Part shown: piece by piece, positions 26,945 to 35,296 of the stretch | How positions within the stretch are numbered: the stretch's first letter is position 1 | Layout: the number at the start of each line of letters is the position of its first letter | Assembly: GCF_011065895.1 (NCBI RefSeq) | Contig: NZ_JAALCR010000011.1 | Location: forward strand, 124,001-188,000 | Direction of reading: 5' to 3' | From: Paludisphaera rhizosphaerae | GTDB lineage: Bacteria > Planctomycetota > Planctomycetia > Isosphaerales > Isosphaeraceae | DNA length: 64,000 nucleotides | Notes under the pieces: generated by a model | What the model was told of the DNA's origin: nothing | The model's input: only the letters and a program-made list of their open reading frames with translations | Databases searched by the model: none | Position numbers and translations under genes: made by a program

Positions 26945-28000
26945 GTGTTGACCTCGGAATACGACTTCGACCTCCCCGACGAACTGATCGCCCAGCATCC
27001 GGTCGAGCCTCGCGACGCCTCTCGGTTGATGGTCGTCGATCGCCGGGCGGGGACGATCGCCCACCACCGGTTCGCCGAACTCCCAAGCCTGCTCTCGCCC
27101 GGCGACATCCTCGTTCGCAACGACTCCCGCGTCATCCCTGCGCGTCTGATCGGCCGACGAGCCGCGACGAAGGGTCGGTGGGAAGGCCTGTTCCTCGACG
27201 ACCGGGTCGACGGAACCTGGGAAGTCCTGGCGCGGACCCGCGGCCGACCGGCCCTCGGCGAAAGCGTCGAAGTCGGTCCCGATCCCGGCCTGGCCCTCGT
27301 TCTGGAAGGACGCGGAGCCGGGGGCTCCTGGATCGTCCGCCCACGCCCTGGTCTCTCAGAAGATGCCGGTGCGACAACCTTCGATCTCCTGGCGAAGTAC
27401 GGCCTGACTCCCCTGCCCCCCTACATCCGGCGCGGGTTGGGGACGGCCGAAGACATGGAACGTTACCAAACCGTCTACTCGCGAGCCCCCGGTTCGGTCG
27501 CCGCGCCGACGGCCGGCCTGCACTTCACGGACGAGGTTTTCGCCCGTCTCGCCGCTCGCGGAATCCCGACGGCCGACGTCACGCTCCATGTGGGCGTCGG
27601 CACGTTCCGGCCGATCGAGGTTGAGTCGATCGAGGCCCACAAGATGCACGCGGAGTGGGCCGAGGTGACGGCCGAAACGGCCGAAACGCTCGCCGCCGCA
27701 CGTGCCGGCGGGGGCCGGATCGTGGCCGTGGGTACGACCTCGACCCGGACCCTGGAGACGGCCGCGGCGATGGGGGGGCTGCAAGCTTTCCGAGGGCGGA
27801 CCGACATGTTCATCCGCCCTGGCCACGTCTTTCGAGCAGTCGACGCTCTGGTGACCAACTTCCACTTGCCCAAGAGCAGCCTGCTGGTGCTGGTCTCCGC
27901 TCTGGCGGGGACGGAATTGATCCGAACCGCCTACGCGGAAGCCATCCGCGAGCGATACCGCTTCTTTAGCTACGGCGACGCCATGCTGATCCTCGGCTGA
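26945..28000 (+). CDS. queA: S-adenosylmethionine:tRNA ribosyltransferase-isomerase QueA
   Basis: A 351-residue enzyme of queuosine synthesis; it transfers the ribose of SAM to preQ1 in tRNA to form epoxyqueuosine. The typical blocks are present: YDFDLPDELIAQHPVEPRD at the start, VAAPTAGLHFTDEVFARL, LHVGVGTFRPIEVE and NFHLPKSSLLVLVSALAG. GTG 26945 is the start that fits the family N-terminus. The queD gene of the same pathway is at 57779, not linked; other que genes are not in the window. It ends 17 bases before the convergent sigma gene. Confidence 0.96.
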   Translation: MLTSEYDFDLPDELIAQHPVEPRDASRLMVVDRRAGTIAHHRFAELPSLLSPGDILVRNDSRVIPARLIGRRAATKGRWEGLFLDDRVDGTWEVLARTRGRPALGESVEVGPDPGLALVLEGRGAGGSWIVRPRPGLSEDAGATTFDLLAKYGLTPLPPYIRRGLGTAEDMERYQTVYSRAPGSVAAPTAGLHFTDEVFARLAARGIPTADVTLHVGVGTFRPIEVESIEAHKMHAEWAEVTAETAETLAAARAGGGRIVAVGTTSTRTLETAAAMGGLQAFRGRTDMFIRPGHVFRAVDALVTNFHLPKSSLLVLVSALAGTELIRTAYAEAIRERYRFFSYGDAMLILG

Positions 28001-28016
28001 GGCGGACTGGCCGGCC

Positions 28017-28877
28017 TCAGGTGCGAGGGACCAACTCGCCCATGCCGTCGACGTCGTGGGTGAGTTTGCGAAGGGCCTGGCTCTCAAGCTGCCGGACGCG
28101 TTCGCGGGTGAGGCCCAGTTGCTCGCCGACTTCGCGGAGAGTCATCGGATCAAAAGGTTCCAGGCCGAACCGCATCCGAACCACCGCGGCCTCGCGGCAG
28201 TCGAGCAGCTCCAGACGGCCGAAAATCTTCTCCAGGTCGTCGGCCTCGATCATCAATTCCTCGGGCCCTCGACCGCGGTCGTCGGTCAGGACGTCGTCGA
28301 GGATCTGCTTCTCGTCATCGGAACCTTCCATCTGGTGCGTCAGGTTGTTGACGCGAATCGCCTTGGTGACGATTCCGATCTTCTTCTTGGAGAGCTTCAG
28401 GGCCTTGCCGATCTCCTCGGGCGTCGGCTGCCGGCCGAGGCGATCGCCCAGGATGTTCGAGGCCCGCTTCCACTTCGCCAACAGACTGACCATGTACGCC
28501 GGGAGCCGGATCGGCTTGCCGTTGTTCATCACGGCGCGTCGAATCGATTGCTTGATCCAGTAGCTGGCATAGGTGCTGAAGCGGGTGTCCATCATCCCGT
28601 CGAATCCCTCGACGGCCCGCATCAAACCGAGATTCCCTTCCTCGATCAGGTCTTCCAGGTTCAGGCCCTTGCCTAGATAGCCCCGGGCGATATTCACCAC
28701 GAGGCGGAGGTTGGCCTTCACCATGTGCTCGCGGGCGTAGGGATCGCCGGCGGCGACGCGTTCGGCGAGGGCCCGTTCCTCTTCGGCGGAGAGGAGCGGA
28801 GTTTCGTTGATGTCCTGGAGATAGATCTGCAACGGCGACCCGCCCAGGTCGCGCCGGCTGGTGCTCTTCGTGGGCAT
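28017..28877 (-). CDS. RNA polymerase sigma-70 family factor (RpoD/RpoS-like)
   Basis: A 286-residue sigma factor with regions 1.2 to 4.2 but no region 1.1, the length of a group 2 or group 3 factor. Region 1.2 begins PLQIYLQDINETPLLSAEEE; region 2 has NLRLVVNIARGYLGKGLNLE, TRFSTYASYWIKQSIRRA; region 4.2 ends LREVGEQLGLTRERVRQLES. The full promoter-binding segments of region 2.4 and 4.2 suggest recognition of a housekeeping-like promoter. ATG 28877 has AGGAG ten bases upstream. It probably serves as an alternative (stress or growth-phase) factor rather than the main one, judged by size only. Confidence 0.94.
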   Translation of the reverse strand: MPTKSTSRRDLGGSPLQIYLQDINETPLLSAEEERALAERVAAGDPYAREHMVKANLRLVVNIARGYLGKGLNLEDLIEEGNLGLMRAVEGFDGMMDTRFSTYASYWIKQSIRRAVMNNGKPIRLPAYMVSLLAKWKRASNILGDRLGRQPTPEEIGKALKLSKKKIGIVTKAIRVNNLTHQMEGSDDEKQILDDVLTDDRGRGPEELMIEADDLEKIFGRLELLDCREAAVVRMRFGLEPFDPMTLREVGEQLGLTRERVRQLESQALRKLTHDVDGMGELVPRT

Positions 28878-29164
28878 GATGAGGATGCTCCTGATGTCGT
28901 CCACGGCCCCGTGGCCCCCCGGCCCGGCCCGTCCGTTGATTACCGTAAGACGTCCTCAGCGCCGGTCAACTCGCCCCGCGATTGCATGGAAGAATTCATC
29001 CCGTCGGATCGACCGGGAGGCCGGCGAGGGGTCGGCGGAGGGGCAGGCTGGGGGATTTCGGCTCATCGTCGGTCGCAAGGCCTGCCGATGATCGGTGACG
29101 GACACGCCCTGGATCGGGGGCAGGAAGAAGCCGATCGAGCCGCCCTCAGGAGAAGGGATTCGTC

Positions 29165-29551
29165 ATGTTCAAACTACGACACGCGGTGGCGGCCGTCGCC
29201 CTGGCCACGGGCGGGATCGGCTGCGCGACGTTCTGCGACGAGTGCGACGACTTTCCGATCCCCGGGCAGTTCGCCGCGATGCCGGGGTCCTATACGGGTC
29301 CGCCCCTGCAGGGCGACGCCCGCCGAGACGACGTGACACTCACGATGCCATCGCCCACCACCGCACGGGGCGTCGCGGAGTCGTTCGTCCCCAACGCCCC
29401 CCAGAGCGACGACGGCTCCGGCTCCAGCACGGGCGGCGCAGCCGCGAACATCCGTGGCGAGGGCGTTGCGCCTCCTCCCCCTCCGCCGATGCGGCCGCTG
29501 GAGCCCGTCCTGCCAAGGACGCCGGACGCGAACCTCCCCCAACTCCCCTGA
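29165..29551 (+). CDS. Cys-rich small lipoprotein
   Basis: A 128-residue protein with a lipoprotein signal (AVAAVALATGGIGC, Cys20). Right after it come Cys23-type residues in ATFCDECDDF, a CxxC pair that could bind metal or form a disulfide. The remainder is Pro/Asp/Ser-rich and disordered, ending in a proline run (PPPPPP) and NLPQLP. AGGAGAAGGG precedes the ATG. It is followed after 29 bases by another lipoprotein gene, so the two are probably one transcript. Confidence 0.72.
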   Translation: MFKLRHAVAAVALATGGIGCATFCDECDDFPIPGQFAAMPGSYTGPPLQGDARRDDVTLTMPSPTTARGVAESFVPNAPQSDDGSGSSTGGAAANIRGEGVAPPPPPPMRPLEPVLPRTPDANLPQLP

Positions 29552-29580
29552 CCCCGACTCCGGTCGGAAGGAACCGAGCC

Positions 29581-29757
29581 ATGGCCAGGAAGGCCCTCGT
29601 CGGACTCTCGTGCTTCGCCCTGGCCCTCGGCCTCACGGGTTGCACCTGGACTGGAAGCTATCAAGACTATCCGGCGTCGATGAACCGCCCGTACTCGGCC
29701 GCGCAGCATTCGCACGACCACGTTCAGGGGCACGGCCACAGCCACGACGCGGAGTGA
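29581..29757 (+). CDS. Tiny His-rich lipoprotein
   Basis: A 58-residue lipoprotein: signal LSCFALALGLTGC with Cys21, then a short mature part with a His-rich tail, HSHDHVQGHGHSHDAE. Seven His in 14 residues suggest binding of Zn, Ni or Cu. AAGGA lies eight bases before the ATG. It follows the Cys-rich lipoprotein at 29165, so a metal-related envelope pair is a reasonable guess; no transporter or sensor is next to it. Confidence 0.75.
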   Translation: MARKALVGLSCFALALGLTGCTWTGSYQDYPASMNRPYSAAQHSHDHVQGHGHSHDAE

Positions 29758-29885
29758 CGCGATCCTCGGTCGATCCCGGGATTCCGCCAAGCCCCGATTG
29801 ACGCCGAGTACGGCCCTGTTCGAAAATCGACGCCCTGGGCGCGGCGTCCGCGTCCTGAATCCTCCGCGCCCGGGGCCGGACCTCC

Positions 29886-30233
29886 ATGAAGCTCATCATC
29901 GCGATCATCCAGCCCACCAAGCTCGAAGCCGTCAAGGAGGCCCTTTCCAAGGTCGAGGTCTTTCGACTCACGATCATGGACGTCCAGGGCTTCGGCCGGC
30001 AAAAAGGCTACACGGAGGTCTACCGCGGCCATGAGGTCACGGTGAACCTCCTGCGCAAGATCGAGCTTCAAATCGCGGTCAACGAGGATTTCGTCGAGCC
30101 CACCGTCAGCGCCATCCTCGAAGCCGGCCGCAGCGGCCCCGACGGCAAGATCGGCGACGGCAAGATCTTCATCCTGCCGCTCGACGACTGCATCCGCATC
30201 CGCACCGGCGAACGCGGGCCGGAGGCCATCTGA
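29886..30233 (+). CDS. glnB: PII-family nitrogen regulator without Tyr51
   Basis: A 115-residue trimeric signal protein of the GlnB/GlnK family. The usual motifs are FGRQKGYTEVYRGHEV (T-loop), GRSGPDGKIGDGKIFIL (B-loop) and CIRIRTGE (C-loop). The T-loop Tyr51, site of uridylylation in E. coli, is Val here, while Tyr46 is present; thus uridylylation is not expected, although ATP/ADP and 2-oxoglutarate binding residues are largely kept. No amtB or glnA is adjacent. The ribosome site is weak (upstream CCGGACCTCC). Confidence 0.9.
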   Translation: MKLIIAIIQPTKLEAVKEALSKVEVFRLTIMDVQGFGRQKGYTEVYRGHEVTVNLLRKIELQIAVNEDFVEPTVSAILEAGRSGPDGKIGDGKIFILPLDDCIRIRTGERGPEAI

Positions 30234-30278
30234 AGCCGCCCCCGCCGCCCCCCTTGCAGCCCCCCTGGTGACGCCCTC

Positions 30279-30980
30279 ATGATTTCCGCCGTGATCTTCG
30301 ACTTCAACGGCGTCCTCGTCGACGACGAGTACGTTCACTTCGATCTTTTCCGCGAAGTCCTGGAGCAAGAGGGAGTCATCATCTCCTACCAGGACTACCA
30401 CGACCGCTACCTCGGCTACGACGACGCGGGCTGCTTCGAACACGTCCTGGAAGATTTCGGCCAGACCTACGACGCCGCCCGGATCGCGGACATGATCGCG
30501 CGCAAGGGCCGTCGATACTTCGAAGTGGCTGAGAAGGGCCTGAAATACTTCCCGAATGCCGCGGAAACCGTTCGCCGCATGGCCGACCGCTATCCAGTGG
30601 CGATCAACTCGGGCGCGCTGCGGGCCGAGATCGAATTCACCCTCGACCGCCTGGGCCTGCGCGACTGCATCTCGGCCATCATCGCAGCCGAGGACGCCCA
30701 CCACTGCAAGCCCGACCCCGCCGGCTACGTCCAGGCGTGGGAAGCGCTCCGCGCGAAGTACCCCGACCTGAACCTGGAAACGGCCGACTGCCTCGTGATC
30801 GAGGACAGCACGGCCGGCATCCAGTCGGCCAAGGGGGCCGGGATGAAGGCCGTGGGGATCACCCAGACCTACCCCGCCGACGATCTCCTCCGCGCCGGCG
30901 CCGACGCCACGATCGACGGCCTGGCCGCACTGACCCCTTCGTGGATCGACGAGACGTTCGCCGACGTCCCGGCCCGCTGA
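30279..30980 (+). CDS. HAD-superfamily phosphatase (beta-phosphoglucomutase-like)
   Basis: A 233-residue HAD subfamily IA protein. Motif I is DFNGVL with nucleophile Asp8 but Asn10 at the place of the acid/base Asp; motif II Ser111 in INSGAL; the Lys of motif III in HCKPDPAGY; motif IV VIEDSTAGIQSAKGAGM. The helical cap lies between (residues about 15-85). With Asn at D+2 the usual phosphatase chemistry may be slow or changed. Six members such as the phosphoglucomutase and haloacid dehalogenase groups cannot be told apart by this alone. It is 45 bases after glnB and 28 bases before the next gene, so an operon is likely. Confidence 0.82.
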   Translation: MISAVIFDFNGVLVDDEYVHFDLFREVLEQEGVIISYQDYHDRYLGYDDAGCFEHVLEDFGQTYDAARIADMIARKGRRYFEVAEKGLKYFPNAAETVRRMADRYPVAINSGALRAEIEFTLDRLGLRDCISAIIAAEDAHHCKPDPAGYVQAWEALRAKYPDLNLETADCLVIEDSTAGIQSAKGAGMKAVGITQTYPADDLLRAGADATIDGLAALTPSWIDETFADVPAR

Positions 30981-31008
30981 TCCTGCGATGACGACGAAGG
31001 AGGCCGCC

Positions 31009-31389
31009 GTGCCGGACGCCCCCCCCCCGACGGGCCTGCTCTTGAGTCGCGACCTGATGTTCACGGTCAAGATCACGGGGACCGCCCGCGAGCTTGGCCG
31101 TGAGGTCAAGGTCGCGGGCGACGCCGATCGGGCCTCGGCCCTGATCGCCGAGCTTAATCCTCGCGCCGTCTTTGTGGACCTGGCCGCCGGTCCTCTCGCC
31201 GCGCCCGAGATCGTCACGAAGCTGCGAGGCGAGGCCGGCGACGACGTCCCGTTCATCGCCTTCGGATCGCACGTCGATACCCAGGCTCTGGCGGCGGCCC
31301 GTGAGGCCGGCTGCCAGGAGGTCATGCCTCGCAGCAAGTTCACCATGCAGTTGCCCGACCTGATCCGCCGTTACCTGGCCGTCGACTGA
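31009..31389 (+). CDS. Receiver-like (CheY-fold) single-domain protein
   Basis: A 126-residue protein that looks like a single response-regulator receiver domain. Position-wise: Asp in SRDLMFTVK near the N-terminus, a candidate phosphoacceptor Asp in AVFVDLAAG, and Lys in PRSKFTM. The second acidic N-terminal residue is unclear, so it may be a degenerate receiver. GTG 31009 has AAGGAGG five bases upstream; the upstream ATG 30988 has none. It has no output domain and no adjacent kinase. Its 3' end overlaps the convergent HEAT-repeat gene by 19 bases. Confidence 0.6.
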   Translation: MPDAPPPTGLLLSRDLMFTVKITGTARELGREVKVAGDADRASALIAELNPRAVFVDLAAGPLAAPEIVTKLRGEAGDDVPFIAFGSHVDTQALAAAREAGCQEVMPRSKFTMQLPDLIRRYLAVD

Positions 31390-32192
31390 ACGGCCGGCTT
31401 ATCCGACCAGCCCACCTTCGGCGCGGGGACGTCGTCGCCGACCGGCGTCGGCGCCGCCTCGCCCGGCCGAGGGTTATAGCGGTCGACGGGAACCGTCGGC
31501 GGCGCGAGTCGACGATAGCCGTTGGGATCGAACCGCGACGGTCCGACCGGCGGCCGAGCTGGGAATCCAGCATCGTCGACCGGTACGAACGGCGATGGCG
31601 TCGGCGGTGCGATCGGCGTCGTGAACGTGGTGGGCGCGAGCGGTTCCAGGGTTGTCTCCGGAACGACCGACGAGCCCTGGGGCATCGTCGGCAACGGCGA
31701 TAATCCGGGTTCCTCGCGGAACGGCGGGATCTCATCGCCGAACTCGACGTCTCCCTCGCAGACGTCGCAGGGCTCGATGCACGACTTGCCCACGGCCTTC
31801 AACGCCTTCTTCGCGGCGCAACGGGCGATCAGGCTCGGGTCGTCTTCGGCCGCGTGGGCGAGCGTTTCATGGGCGACGGGCAAGCACGGCTTCATCTTGC
31901 CCAGCGACTCGGCGGCCTCCTGGCGAACGAGACACTGGCGATCGCATCGGACGGCGTCCGCCAACGCCTCGACGGCTTCGGGATGTCGACGCCAGTCGAA
32001 CGCCCTCAAGGAACGGGCCGCCTTCCGCCGCACGATCCAGTGCGAGGAGGTCCGAAGTTTGTCCACCTTCTCCTGCACCGCTGCCTGTTCGGCCCCGCAG
32101 TCAGAGCACTCGGCGACGACCCGATCATGCCCCCCGTGAATCGTCCCGATTGAGGCCGCCAGAACCACGCCAAGACCAAACGCCGCCATCAT
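31371..32192 (-). CDS. Secreted HEAT-repeat protein with Pro-rich tail
   Basis: A 273-residue exported protein. The N-terminus has a hydrophobic signal-like segment (MMAAFGLGVVLAASIGTI). Then come Cys-rich parts (AECSDCGAE; IEPCDVCEG) around HEAT-type repeats (RRKAARSLRAFDW, VRQEAAESLGKMK, ARCAAKKALKAVG; about residues 50-135). The C-terminal half is Pro-rich and disordered. The start is uncertain: ATG 32192, ATG 32189 or TTG 32216. A scaffold role is possible; function unknown. Confidence 0.65.
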   Translation of the reverse strand: MMAAFGLGVVLAASIGTIHGGHDRVVAECSDCGAEQAAVQEKVDKLRTSSHWIVRRKAARSLRAFDWRRHPEAVEALADAVRCDRQCLVRQEAAESLGKMKPCLPVAHETLAHAAEDDPSLIARCAAKKALKAVGKSCIEPCDVCEGDVEFGDEIPPFREEPGLSPLPTMPQGSSVVPETTLEPLAPTTFTTPIAPPTPSPFVPVDDAGFPARPPVGPSRFDPNGYRRLAPPTVPVDRYNPRPGEAAPTPVGDDVPAPKVGWSDKPAVQSTAR

Positions 32193-32387
32193 AGATGTGC
32201 TCGCGAAGAGGCTCAATTGGAGCGAAGCGATTTCTCCGCCTGCTCCAATCCTGCCGCACTATTCTTCGCAATCAACCCATTTTATCTAAAGTTTGCGAGA
32301 CTTGAGGGCAATTTGTCCGGCCCAGGCGAGCCGACACGCGTTATGCGGATTGCAAGGGCTTTACCGCCTGTCAGCCTTGAAGGGGAT

Positions 32388-33803
32388 TTACTCAGGCGGT
32401 GCGCCGGTGGCGACGACCTGCAAGTCCTCGTAGATCTGGGCCAGGATGAGGCTGCCGTTGGTGGCGACTTCCTCGCCCGCCTTAAGGCCGTCGTGGACGA
32501 TGACGACGTCGGTGTTTTCCTGGGCGGGGAAGATGCGCCGGCGTGCGAAGAGCTTGGTCTTGCCGTCCTTCTCGGCGGCGGTGTCGCGAACGAACACGAA
32601 GGGATCGCCGTGGAGCATCACCATGGCGATTCTCGGAATGGCGGTCTGGCCTTCGACGGGCGGGACCTCGACGATGGCCTTGACGAGCATGTCGGCCTTG
32701 AGTTGACCGTCCGGGTTGGAAATCGAGGCGCGGATCTGGAAGGCCCGCGAGTCCTTCGAGACCTCGCTGGAGACATACTCGACGGTTCCCGGGAAGGTGC
32801 GTTCCAGGAACGGGAACTGAATGTTCATCCGCTGGCCGAGCTTCACCTTGGACTGGTCGCGCTCGAAGACGTTCGCCCAGATCCAGAGCTGATCCAGGGG
32901 GGCGATGATCATCAGGACGTCGTTGTTGTCGTAGAGGTTGCCGGGGACGACCTCACGCTGAATGACGATCCCGTCGACCGGCGACCGCAGGGTCAGCTTC
33001 GCCTTGTCGCTGACATTGAGGAGATCGTTGCTGGAGCTGGCGTCGCTGAGGTTGGCGGTCAGAGGCTCGATCTCGGATTCGGGGACGCCGAGGATCCGAA
33101 GGTTCTCCAGAGCGGTGATGTAGTCGAGACGGCTCTTGCTCTCGTCGTTGACCGTGTCCACATACGCTTGCTCAGAGACAGCCCCGGTTTTGACCAGTTT
33201 CTCGCGGACTTTCAGAAACCGAAGGTCGTGCTGCCACTGAACGTAGTTGATCTGAAAGGCGTTCTTGGCCTTCGCCAACTCGGTGCTGTACAACTCGACG
33301 AGGGGGTCGCCCTTCTTGACCCGCCGCCCCTTCTCGGCCAGCACTCCCTCGACGAGGGTGTCGAACCTGGGGCGGATCTTGGTCAGCGAGTTCTCGTTGT
33401 AGGCCGTCCGGCCCGTGAGCGCCAGCTTGATCGGATCGGTTTGGGCCATGACGGGAACGACGTGTACCCCGACCGCCGCAATCTGATCGTCGCTCAGGCC
33501 GACCAGTCCGTTCCAGGGCTCGGCGGACTTCTTCGGCGACGCCGGAGCAGCGGGCGTCGCCTCCCCGTGTCCCTCTGGTTTCACGGGCAAGAGCCGGGCC
33601 AGGACCTCGGTCACTTCCTTCGGAGCCCTTCCCGTGTACACGAGCCACGCCCCGCCGCCGACCAACGCCGCGAACACCAGAAACTTCAACAGCCCCCAAA
33701 GGAACGAGGTCCTGGCTATGGGCGGCTGCGTCCTGGCCTGGACCGTCCGTGAAACCGACGAAGGCTGGGGCGAAGAAGGCACGGATTCACCAATGACGGT
33801 CAT
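32388..33803 (-). CDS. Orphan RND-type efflux adaptor (CusB/HlyD-like)
   Basis: A 471-residue periplasmic adaptor. A membrane helix at about residues 31-55 is followed by a linker, the first lipoyl-like half (IRPRFDTLVEGVLAEKGRRV), a coiled coil (about 165-240), the second half (LRSPVDGIVIQREVVPGNLY) and barrel domains. The style is that of CusB-type heavy-metal or RND adaptors and differs from the three MacA-like paralogs in this window. No RND pump or TolC gene is adjacent. ATG 33803 is preceded by GAGGA at six bases. It follows the M29 peptidase gene with a 173-bp gap. Confidence 0.83.
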   Translation of the reverse strand: MTVIGESVPSSPQPSSVSRTVQARTQPPIARTSFLWGLLKFLVFAALVGGGAWLVYTGRAPKEVTEVLARLLPVKPEGHGEATPAAPASPKKSAEPWNGLVGLSDDQIAAVGVHVVPVMAQTDPIKLALTGRTAYNENSLTKIRPRFDTLVEGVLAEKGRRVKKGDPLVELYSTELAKAKNAFQINYVQWQHDLRFLKVREKLVKTGAVSEQAYVDTVNDESKSRLDYITALENLRILGVPESEIEPLTANLSDASSSNDLLNVSDKAKLTLRSPVDGIVIQREVVPGNLYDNNDVLMIIAPLDQLWIWANVFERDQSKVKLGQRMNIQFPFLERTFPGTVEYVSSEVSKDSRAFQIRASISNPDGQLKADMLVKAIVEVPPVEGQTAIPRIAMVMLHGDPFVFVRDTAAEKDGKTKLFARRRIFPAQENTDVVIVHDGLKAGEEVATNGSLILAQIYEDLQVVATGAPPE

Positions 33804-33976
33804 GGGGATTCCTCGGCAGGACGCTGCCGACCGACGGGAGAGAATGAAGAAAACTTCATCCCACAATAGCAACTGGCGACCACGAATCGTATAGGACGTC
33901 GGCGCGTTCGTCGAGTTTTACGACGGGTTTCCGGCCGGGGTTCGGGGTTTGCGACCTGAAATGTGGATCAGCGTGG

Positions 33977-35092
33977 TCATCGGGCATCGAGCGGGCGGAG
34001 GTCGTCGACGACGAATCGGCCGTCGACGCGGATGGGGACGCCGTCGAAGGCGATGACGCCGCCGCCGTATTCCGGACGCTGAATCTGCACCAGATCCCAG
34101 TGGATCTTCGATCGGTTGCCGTTGTCGGCCTCGTCGTACGCGTTGCCGGGGGTGAGATGGAAGCTCCCGGCGATCTTCTCGTCGAAGAGGATGTCCCGCA
34201 TCGGCGACATGATCCGCGGATTGCAACCGATCGACCATTCACCTGTATAGCTCGCCCCTTCGTCGGCGTCGAGGATCTTCCGGAGCTTCTCGACGTCTCC
34301 CCCCGCGCAATCGGCCTGGACGATCTTTCCCTTCGAGAATTCCAGCCGGACGCCGTCGAACGAGGCACCCTGGTAGATGGTCGGCGTGTTGAACCGGATG
34401 TGGCCCTCGATCGAGTCGCGGACCGGGGCGGTGAAGACCTCGCCGTCGGGGATGTTCATCGTCCCGGCGCACGGCACGACCGGGATTCCGGCGATCGAGA
34501 ACGATAGGTCGGTTTCCGGGCCCGTGATCCGGACGTCCTTCGCCGCGTTCATCCGCTCGACCAGCGGCTTCAAGTCCTTGGCCATCTTGGAGTAATCGAG
34601 CGTGCAGACGTCGAAGTAGAAGTCCTCGAACGCCTCGGTGCTGGTTGCGGCCTGCTGGGCCATGCTGGCGTTCGGCAGTCGCAGAACGCACCATTTGGTG
34701 TGAGTCACCCGACGCTCGAAGTGGACGGGCTTCTGGTAGAGGGCGTTGTAGGCGTCCAGCCGATCGGCGGGGATGTCGCTCATCTCGCTGATGTTCCAGG
34801 CCCCACGGAGTCCCAGGTAGGCCTGGACCTGGTCCATCCGCGCCCGGTCGATCCGGCCCCACGTCGCGATCGCCTCGGGGGAGCCGCGCAGCACCAGCTC
34901 GCGGAGAATCCGCTGGTCGCGAGTCTCGACGAGGGCTATTCCCCCTCGCTCGGCGGCCTTCTTGACGAGGAGCCGGGGGAGCGTCGAGTCGGCAAGGTCG
35001 AAGCACTCGATGAGGAGCGTCTCGCCGGCCTGAAGCCGGACGGAGTGGTCGATGAGGATGTCGGCCAGGGTTTCCCAGCGAGGGTCGGGCAT
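33977..35092 (-). CDS. M29-family aminopeptidase (AmpS/AmpT-like)
   Basis: A 371-residue metallopeptidase of clan MQ that removes N-terminal residues. The two-metal signature region is clear: GEWSIGCNPRI, then DEKIAGSFHLTPGNAYDEAD, and SKIHWDLVQI with the expected His/Asp ligands. The N-terminal half matches (LADILIDHSVRLQAGETLLI). ATG 35092 has GGAG nine bases upstream; the frame is open to 35242 but that part has no conserved sequence. It is cytosolic, with no signal peptide. Dimeric enzymes of this family use Zn or Co. Confidence 0.9.
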   Translation of the reverse strand: MPDPRWETLADILIDHSVRLQAGETLLIECFDLADSTLPRLLVKKAAERGGIALVETRDQRILRELVLRGSPEAIATWGRIDRARMDQVQAYLGLRGAWNISEMSDIPADRLDAYNALYQKPVHFERRVTHTKWCVLRLPNASMAQQAATSTEAFEDFYFDVCTLDYSKMAKDLKPLVERMNAAKDVRITGPETDLSFSIAGIPVVPCAGTMNIPDGEVFTAPVRDSIEGHIRFNTPTIYQGASFDGVRLEFSKGKIVQADCAGGDVEKLRKILDADEGASYTGEWSIGCNPRIMSPMRDILFDEKIAGSFHLTPGNAYDEADNGNRSKIHWDLVQIQRPEYGGGVIAFDGVPIRVDGRFVVDDLRPLDAR

Positions 35093-35296
35093 CGCGGCGG
35101 ACTCCGAGACGCCCTCATGGACGCGAGCCGGGCCGGTCTCGGCCCGCTTGCCCGCGAAGGGGACGTCGATTAGCCTTTCGAACGAGGAGATCGAAGCGCG
35201 TGGGCGCAACGGCCTCCGGAACAGACTTGCTTCATGATCCAACCTTCGCGCCGAGACGGCAAGACGGCCCGGCGCGTCGGGAAAGGGAACGGTTCC

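Noticed and set aside
29724-31346. A long open frame (about 540 codons) on the minus strand.
   Set aside because: It is antisense to glnB, the HAD gene and the receiver-like gene, whose families are certain. GC-rich DNA keeps such antisense frames open.
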